A stretch of DNA of 26,314 nucleotides from Spirochaetales bacterium. GTDB lineage: Bacteria; Spirochaetota; Spirochaetia; Sphaerochaetales; Sphaerochaetaceae. The number at the start of each line of letters is the position of its first letter. Positions within the stretch are counted from its first letter, which is position 1. Location of the stretch: assembly GCA_017614625.1 (NCBI GenBank), contig JAGABK010000068.1, positions 1 to 26,314 on the forward strand, read 5' to 3'. Under the pieces are notes generated by a model that worked only from the letters and a program-made list of their open reading frames with translations, was not told where the DNA came from and did not search any database. A program made the position numbers and the translations under genes. Positions 22,157 through 26,314 of the stretch are shown here, piece by piece.

Positions 22157-23770
22157 TCAGTACGCGATTGCCGCACCCAGGACGAACTGGTGGTCTGTGA
22201 CCCCGTCGGCATAGCCCAGGTTGTACTGCCCGTAGACGCCTATGTGCGCATTCAGTTCCTTCCTTCCGTAGAGCTGAAGATAACCGAAGGTCTTCTTCTC
22301 CCCGCTCAGCGCCCAGGACTTCTCTCCGTGGTAGTATTTCGAGTCTATGCGCTTCTCTCCGTGGATCATCCAGAAGAGCTCGGCCTTGACGGTGAAGTCG
22401 CCGGGAACGGTGTATGAGGCGCGCAGGTCCAGGACCGCGGCGTCGCCGCCGTACGGATAACCTATGAAGTACCTCTTGTAATCAAGACCTCCGCCTGCGG
22501 ACCTCACGATTCCCACGAAACCCAGTCCCGGGTCGTCGTCCGGCTGGTTGTCCGCGGAGGTCGACCTGAGATAGAGGAAAGGCAGCGTGTACACGGCCTC
22601 GAGGTTCAGACCGAGGACTCCCTTGCCCACTACGGAGGAATGTCTGATTCCGAACATCCAGCCCATCTCGTCCGGAGAACTGTCCCCGCCTACGGCCTCG
22701 CCAGGCGATGAGGCGTCATCCAGCAGGTACTGGGCATAGACGTTCCAGCCCTTTGCGAAGGCGAATACGGCCTCCATCGCCGCAGAATAATTCTGCTTGG
22801 GTTGGATGAAGTAATTGTGATAGAAATCCATCGGGTTGAAGTATCTGAAATCAAAGCCCGACCCGTCGTCGTTCTTCAGCACGGTGGTGTTGTTGAGCGA
22901 AAGTGACAGCTTCCCGGAGAAGAAGTACCCCTCCACCCTGCTCGTCATGTACAGGAAAGAGCCTTTGACGTTGTCCGGGCTCGTCTTCATCAGATCCGGA
23001 TGCCAGAAGGAAACAAGGGCATACGAGAACTTGAACCGGGATCCGAACATGTTGAACCTGAGCAGATTCTGAAACGGAAAACTGTCGCTCAGAATCAGAT
23101 TGCCCGTCTCACCTGCTCCGATCGAGAAACGGTCCTTGCCCAGCTCGATATTCCAGAACGACCCGCCTGCGGATATGAACGCACGGTCCGGAACAAGAAA
23201 ATCGAGGTCATAGGTAAATCCTTCCGGGGAGAAATAGGCCAGGTCGGAGTTGAAGTTGTAAGCATGGAAGGGAACATCCCCGACCCAGTCCGCGTTTCTG
23301 ACCTGAAGCGAGAAAAATAAGTAGAAGGAATCCTTCCCGTAGATGCCCGCTTTCGCGTTCAGCGTGGTGCTGTCGTTGTCCCCGAACATCCTGAAGAAGT
23401 AGTTCTCCGTCTCGTCGAAGGGATAGTCGAAGGATGTGTCCGTATGATAATAGGCGTTGACAGCGGAGCTCACACCGAGACGGATGTCGACTACATCGTC
23501 GAACGAGTAAGTTGCCTTCTTTCCTATTTCCTTCATCACAAAGGCATACAATTCAGGTGACGTGGACTCCGACACCATTGAAAGATACTTCTGCGCCTCT
23601 GCCACGCTCCACGGCCTTGTGGTCGAAGGCATGGCCTTGCCCTCCATGATGAAAAGGGCGTCCATGGCATCATACACCCCGCTGGTCAGGGGGATGATCT
23701 CCTGCCCGTTCATGGCAAACATCGTGAAAGCGACAAGAATGAAAGCAATAACAGCCACTGCCCTTTTCAT
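22157..23770 (-). CDS. Wzi-like outer-membrane protein, stand-alone subtype (copy 2)
   Basis: Predicted protein of 537 residues. GAGGAG lies about ten bases before the ATG; signal peptide MKRAVAVIAFILVAFTMFA. Residues 26-58 carry IPLTSGVYDAMDALFIMEGK then AMPSTTRPWSVAE. Residues 201-232 carry AGGSFWNIELGKDRFSIGAG then ETGNLILSDSFPF, close to the gene at 6583 and to the GR...WGPG...LILS signature of capsule-assembly Wzi proteins. A late FIGYPYGGDAAVLDLRASY matches the other barrels. It ends VLGAAIAY with an aromatic last residue. It converges tail to tail with CotH copy B and has its own upstream region with two 18-bp direct repeats. The function is inferred as for the other Wzi-like proteins. 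Confidence 0.78.
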   Translation of the reverse strand: MKRAVAVIAFILVAFTMFAMNGQEIIPLTSGVYDAMDALFIMEGKAMPSTTRPWSVAEAQKYLSMVSESTSPELYAFVMKEIGKKATYSFDDVVDIRLGVSSAVNAYYHTDTSFDYPFDETENYFFRMFGDNDSTTLNAKAGIYGKDSFYLFFSLQVRNADWVGDVPFHAYNFNSDLAYFSPEGFTYDLDFLVPDRAFISAGGSFWNIELGKDRFSIGAGETGNLILSDSFPFQNLLRFNMFGSRFKFSYALVSFWHPDLMKTSPDNVKGSFLYMTSRVEGYFFSGKLSLSLNNTTVLKNDDGSGFDFRYFNPMDFYHNYFIQPKQNYSAAMEAVFAFAKGWNVYAQYLLDDASSPGEAVGGDSSPDEMGWMFGIRHSSVVGKGVLGLNLEAVYTLPFLYLRSTSADNQPDDDPGLGFVGIVRSAGGGLDYKRYFIGYPYGGDAAVLDLRASYTVPGDFTVKAELFWMIHGEKRIDSKYYHGEKSWALSGEKKTFGYLQLYGRKELNAHIGVYGQYNLGYADGVTDHQFVLGAAIAY

Positions 23771-23858
23771 GGCGACAGTCTCCTCTTTTCCTTCATATGA
23801 TAACCCATATCGTCAGGATTTACAGCAACAGGCAAAAGTATTGGAAAAACAGTGATTT

Positions 23859-23909
23859 TACATTTTTTCGTCGGAAAAAGTGTGCTTGGACTACATTTTT
23901 TCGTCGGAA
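23859..23909. repeat. Two 18-bp direct repeats 33 bp apart, upstream of the Wzi-like gene
   Basis: TACATTTTTTCGTCGGAA occurs perfectly at 23859-23876 and 23892-23909. The 33-bp spacing is close to three helical turns, so both copies face the same side of the DNA. They lie about 90-140 bases before the ATG at 23770, which suits tandem regulator sites. Each copy can also form a weak TTTTTC/GAAAAA hairpin, imperfect in the second copy. Confidence 0.7.
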
Positions 23910-23928
23910 TAATTGCTATAACTGCATT

Positions 23929-23982
23929 ATTGTTTGAATTGTTTGCTTTATTCGATTTGTTTGATTTGTTTGAATTGTTTGA
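23929..23982. repeat. 9-bp tandem array 1 (six units, WTTGTTTGA type)
   Basis: Six consecutive nonamers: ATTGTTTGA, ATTGTTTGC, TTTATTCGA, TTTGTTTGA, TTTGTTTGA, ATTGTTTGA. It is A+T-rich, unlike the surrounding genes. It lies in the 453-base gap 23771-24223 between the Wzi-like gene and rlmB, which contains no convincing gene. Confidence 0.9.
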
Positions 23983-24034
23983 AAAAACTGGCTAAATTCT
24001 CATCATTGCCCATGAGAACTGAGCTTCAGGCGGG

Positions 24035-24166
24035 ATTCGTTGTCATTCGTTGTTATTCGTGACACTCGTGAGCGTCGTGACCACCGTGACACTCGTGCTC
24101 GTCGTGGCGTCCGTGACCTTCGTGGCGTCCGTGACCGTCGTGGCACTCACGACAATTCCTCGTATT
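24035..24166. repeat. 9-bp periodic array 2 (YCGTG core, about 12 units, degenerate)
   Basis: The array begins with three 10-bp-spaced ATTCGT units. From 24057 a YCGTG core recurs every nine bases: 24057, 24066, 24075, 24084, 24093, 24102, 24111, 24120, 24129 and 24138, after which the pattern decays. The four bases between cores vary. Near the end GTCGTG (24137-24142) and CACGAC (24148-24153) can form a hairpin with a five-base loop. No stop codon occurs in several frames because the period is three codons, which creates spurious open frames here. Confidence 0.85.
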
Positions 24167-24229
24167 TCGTCAACGTCGTCAACGTCGTCAACGCCCTCAA
24201 CGTCCTCAACGTCCTCAACGCCCTCAACG
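24167..24229. repeat. 9-bp tandem array 3 (seven units, NCSTCAACG type) running into the rlmB stop
   Basis: Units are TCGTCAACG three times, CCCTCAACG, TCCTCAACG twice, then CCCTCAACG at 24221-24229. The last unit contains the rlmB stop codon (TGA on the minus strand, 24224-24226) and its final Arg codon. The array therefore looks like an expansion of the 3' end of rlmB into its downstream region. Confidence 0.92.
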
Positions 24230-24982
24230 CGCTACCGGGTATCCTCTTCTGTATTCGTACATCAGGATTCCCGCCGCCACTGACACGTTTAGCGAATCGA
24301 TGTGCCCCGACATGGGAATTGAAACTATGTGGTCGCATTTGGCGCGCACCAGGGAGCGCATTCCGCTTCCCTCGCTGCCCATGACTATGACCGTGCGCTT
24401 GGAGAAGCGGATGTCGTAGGACGAGTCCCCCGCCATGTCCGCGCCGTAGACCCAGAAGCCGTGGTCCTTCAGGACGTCCAGCTCCCTGGCAAGGTTGGTG
24501 ACGGTGGACATGGTCACGTACTGCGCAGCTCCGGAAGAGATGCGGATGACCGTCTCGTTGGCGCTTGCGCTCCTGCGCTCGGGAACGATGATCAGGGCCG
24601 CCGAGAACTGGTCGGCGCTTCTGAGGATGGCTCCCAGGTTGTGCGGGTCGGTGATCTCGTCCAGGGCGAGCACCAGGGCCCCCTGCCCGTCCTTCAGGCC
24701 CTTGCAGAAATCAAGGACGGAAATCTCGCGGATCCTTCCGCCCTGCGTCTGGGTGCTTCTGGCGCCGAGGTCCAGCACGGCTCCCCTGTGGTCGGTGTTG
24801 CCGGCAAGCTTGTCCAGCTCCATCTCGGAGACCTTCTTGACTGCGGTCTTTCCGTTGGACATGGCCTTGAACTCAAGCGAGCTGTTTCTCTTGTCGCCCC
24901 TGAGCAGATAGAGGGTGCTGCCGCGGGAAGCGTTCTTCAGCGCTTCCTCGATTGCATGGATTCCTGTGATTTTGGTGCCCAT
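24224..24982 (-). CDS. rlmB: 23S rRNA (guanosine-2'-O)-methyltransferase, TrmH/SpoU family
   Basis: Predicted 252-residue RlmB-like enzyme that would 2'-O-methylate a guanosine of 23S rRNA using S-adenosylmethionine. An N-terminal RNA-binding substrate domain (GIHAIEEAL at 7-15) precedes the SPOUT knot. Motif 1 is DEITDPHNLGAILRSA at 108-123 (Asn115, Arg121), motif 2 is VMGSEGSGM at 200-208, and motif 3 is IPMSGHIDSLNVSVAAGI at 222-239. GAGG lies five bases before the ATG, and dnaJ ends 12 bases upstream, so it is the last gene of a dnaJ-rlmB run. Its last codons form part of a 9-bp tandem repeat. A related tRNA methyltransferase is less likely given the N-terminal domain. Confidence 0.93.
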   Translation of the reverse strand: MGTKITGIHAIEEALKNASRGSTLYLLRGDKRNSSLEFKAMSNGKTAVKKVSEMELDKLAGNTDHRGAVLDLGARSTQTQGGRIREISVLDFCKGLKDGQGALVLALDEITDPHNLGAILRSADQFSAALIIVPERRSASANETVIRISSGAAQYVTMSTVTNLARELDVLKDHGFWVYGADMAGDSSYDIRFSKRTVIVMGSEGSGMRSLVRAKCDHIVSIPMSGHIDSLNVSVAAGILMYEYRRGYPVAR

Positions 24983-24994
24983 TCAAGCCTCGCT

Positions 24995-26116
24995 TCAATT
25001 GTTCTCGAACTGCACCGGAGTCGGAGAGTCGTTCTCGCCCATGGCCTCTGACAGTTCCTTCATGATCTGCCTTGCCTTGAGGCCGAGCCTCCTGGGAGTC
25101 TCGATCTGGACCTTGATGTACATGTCTCCGCGGGAGTCGGAGTTGCGGTATCTGGGAAGACCCTGCCCCTTCACGCGGATGATCTTCCCGTTCTGGATTC
25201 CGGCAGGGATGCTGACTTTGATGGTCTCATCCTGCAGGTTCCTCACATTTATATCGAGTCCGAGCGCAGCCTGGGTCATCGAAATGGGAATCTGCACGTA
25301 AAGGTCCTCGCCGCTTCTGACAAAGTACCTGTGCGGTCTGACGTTCACGCGGACATAAAGGTCGCCCGGTGTTGCCACGTTGGCCACGGCGTTTCCCATC
25401 TGCGGGATTATGATGTCGCTTCCGCTCTCGATTCCGGCGGGGATCTTGATCTTCAGGGTCTGGCTCTTGCGCACCGTTCCTGTTCCGCGGCAGTTGGGAC
25501 ACGGGTCGGATATGACCGAACCGCGGCCTCCGCAGGTCGGGCATGTCCTGGACATGGAGAAGAAACCGCTGGACTGTCTGATCTGGCCTGCTCCGCCGCA
25601 TGTGGGGCAGGTCCTGTTGGAAGCCGTTCCCTTTGCGGATCCGGTTCCGTGGCAGGCCTCGCAGGCCACCTGGTGCGAATAGGTCATCTCCTTCTTGAAA
25701 TCTGCGACTATGTCCTGGAGGTCGACCTCGATGTTGACCCTTATGCTCTGGCCGACGTTGGGATTGCCCTGCGAACGTGAACGCGAGGCCCCTCCGAACC
25801 CGAACAGGTCCTCGAAGATGCTTCCGAAACCGCCTGAGAACAGGTCGCTGAAGTCCCTGTAGGCCGCGCCGCCGAAGCCCTGCGAGCCGTCGACGCCTGC
25901 GAAGCCGTAGCTGTCGTAGTTCTTTCTCTTGGTCTCGTCGGAAAGGACCTCGTAGGCCTCCGTGGCTTCCTTGAAGCGCTCCTCGGCCGCCTTGTCGCCC
26001 GGGTTCTTGTCCGGGTGGTTCTCTATGGCGAGCTTCCTGTAGGCTTTCTTTATTTCCTCCTGGGTGGCGTTCTTCTGGACGCCCAGGACTTCATAGTAAT
26101 CACGTTTGTCAGCCAT
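24995..26116 (-). CDS. dnaJ: Chaperone protein DnaJ
   Basis: Predicted 373-residue Hsp40 that delivers unfolded clients to DnaK and stimulates its ATPase. The J-domain is at 5-70 with HPD at 34-36, followed by the Gly/Phe-rich linker (about 73-115). Four zinc motifs follow: CEACHGTG at 152-159, CPTCGGAG at 170-177, CPTCGGRG at 192-199 and CPNCRGTG at 206-213. The C-terminal client-binding domains complete a full-length type I DnaJ. The ATG at 26116 gives the canonical MADKRDYYEVLG start. AGAAGG lies 13 bases from it but only four from an in-frame TTG three codons earlier, so a three-residue extension is possible. It lies downstream of dnaK on the same strand. Confidence 0.97.
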   Translation of the reverse strand: MADKRDYYEVLGVQKNATQEEIKKAYRKLAIENHPDKNPGDKAAEERFKEATEAYEVLSDETKRKNYDSYGFAGVDGSQGFGGAAYRDFSDLFSGGFGSIFEDLFGFGGASRSRSQGNPNVGQSIRVNIEVDLQDIVADFKKEMTYSHQVACEACHGTGSAKGTASNRTCPTCGGAGQIRQSSGFFSMSRTCPTCGGRGSVISDPCPNCRGTGTVRKSQTLKIKIPAGIESGSDIIIPQMGNAVANVATPGDLYVRVNVRPHRYFVRSGEDLYVQIPISMTQAALGLDINVRNLQDETIKVSIPAGIQNGKIIRVKGQGLPRYRNSDSRGDMYIKVQIETPRRLGLKARQIMKELSEAMGENDSPTPVQFENN

Positions 26117-26178
26117 AACGATCAATAAACCTTCTTTAAGGATAAATTAACAAAAAATCCGTCATTAGTACACAGAGA

Positions 26179-26198
26179 AGCCGGCCTTTCGACCGGCT
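26179..26198. other. Stem-loop between dnaK and dnaJ
   Basis: AGCCGG (26179-26184) and CCGGCT (26193-26198) can pair around an eight-base loop in the 108-base gap. No T-run follows directly on the minus strand; the T6 read on that strand (plus 26152-26157) lies about 20 bases further on. It may partly separate or stabilise the dnaK and dnaJ messages, but is not a standard terminator. Confidence 0.45.
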
Positions 26199-26224
26199 CC
26201 CTTTCGTGCAGCGTACTGCAGCTG

Positions 26225-26314
26225 TTAATTGACGACCTCGTAGTCGGCGTCTGTGGCACCAGCGTTGCCCGGGCCTCCCTGTGCGCCGCCCTGCGGTCCC
26301 TGGGGACCTGCGCC
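26225..26314 (-). CDS. dnaK: Chaperone protein DnaK, C-terminal end only
   Basis: Only the last 29 codons and a TAA stop are in the window. They encode a Gly/Gln/Pro/Ala-rich tail (GAGPQGPQGGAQGGPGNAG) ending DADYEVVN, the typical DnaK terminus. With dnaJ next on the same strand the assignment is secure despite the short piece. The rest, including the ATPase domain and any heat-shock promoter, lies beyond the window. Confidence 0.92.
   Translation of the reverse strand, partial: GAGPQGPQGGAQGGPGNAGATDADYEVVN

Noticed and set aside
23929..24229. CRISPR array
   Set aside because: Units are contiguous 9-mers without spacers, and no cas gene is present.
24040..24384. Open frames on both strands across the nonamer arrays, giving repetitive Arg/Asp, Val/Thr or Ser/Thr peptides
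   Set aside because: A 9-bp period keeps several frames open at once. The frames have no good ribosome binding site, run into rlmB antisense, and no single frame looks protein-like.
26179..26198. Calling the dnaK-dnaJ hairpin an intrinsic terminator
   Set aside because: The stem is only six base pairs, the loop is eight bases and no T-run follows directly; listed only as a stem-loop.

Overview
The window most likely comes from a host-associated or anaerobic spirochaete, perhaps in the Sphaerochaeta/Treponema group. This placement is tentative. It rests on the style of the exported proteins (signal peptides ending in FANGEEE- or FAQGAAEA-type sequences, many outer-membrane beta-barrel proteins), a fairly high G+C content and the dnaK-dnaJ-rlmB order. 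No rRNA or tRNA gene, insertion sequence, phage gene or CRISPR array is visible.

Layout. (1) 1-642: 5' part of an ABC-transporter solute-binding protein gene, minus strand. (2) 933-8367, 'surface island 1': a minus-strand run of small exported protein, CotH-kinase-family lipoprotein, Wzi-like barrel and a divergent Wzi-like barrel, with another Wzi-like barrel gene transcribed divergently. (3) 8421-10320: nagA-nagB, amino-sugar catabolism, minus strand. (4) 10442-14385: a three-gene ABC importer (binding protein, ATPase, fused permease), divergent from nagAB. It looks like an Fbp/ferric system but lacks the ferric tyrosine pair. (5) 14439-18098: a minus-strand operon of HAD phosphatase, phosphohexomutase-family enzyme and AGE-family sugar 2-epimerase. 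(6) 18193-23770, 'surface island 2': Wzi-like barrel, small exported protein and CotH lipoprotein, coupled by ATGA overlaps, facing a second stand-alone Wzi-like gene. (7) 23771-24229: a gene-poor stretch with two 18-bp direct repeats and three consecutive arrays with 9-bp period. (8) 24224-26314: rlmB, dnaJ and the end of dnaK, minus strand.

The candidate for an undescribed system is the surface cassette found twice in different gene orders. Each copy combines a secreted CotH-family kinase-like lipoprotein with an N-terminal Ig-like region, a ~200-residue exported protein, a Wzi-like barrel of one subtype (ARPST...RPWS), and next to it a Wzi-like barrel of a second subtype (KAMPS...PWS). Wzi proteins hold capsular glycan at the outer membrane, and CotH proteins are atypical kinases. 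A surface-glycan or surface-protein decoration system is therefore a reasonable inference. The sugar-handling genes between the islands could feed or recycle amino sugars and hexose phosphates, but that link is inferred only from proximity.

A second theme is promoter placement. At least five genes have a -10-like hexamer six or seven bases before the ATG and no convincing Shine-Dalgarno sequence, which suggests leaderless mRNAs.
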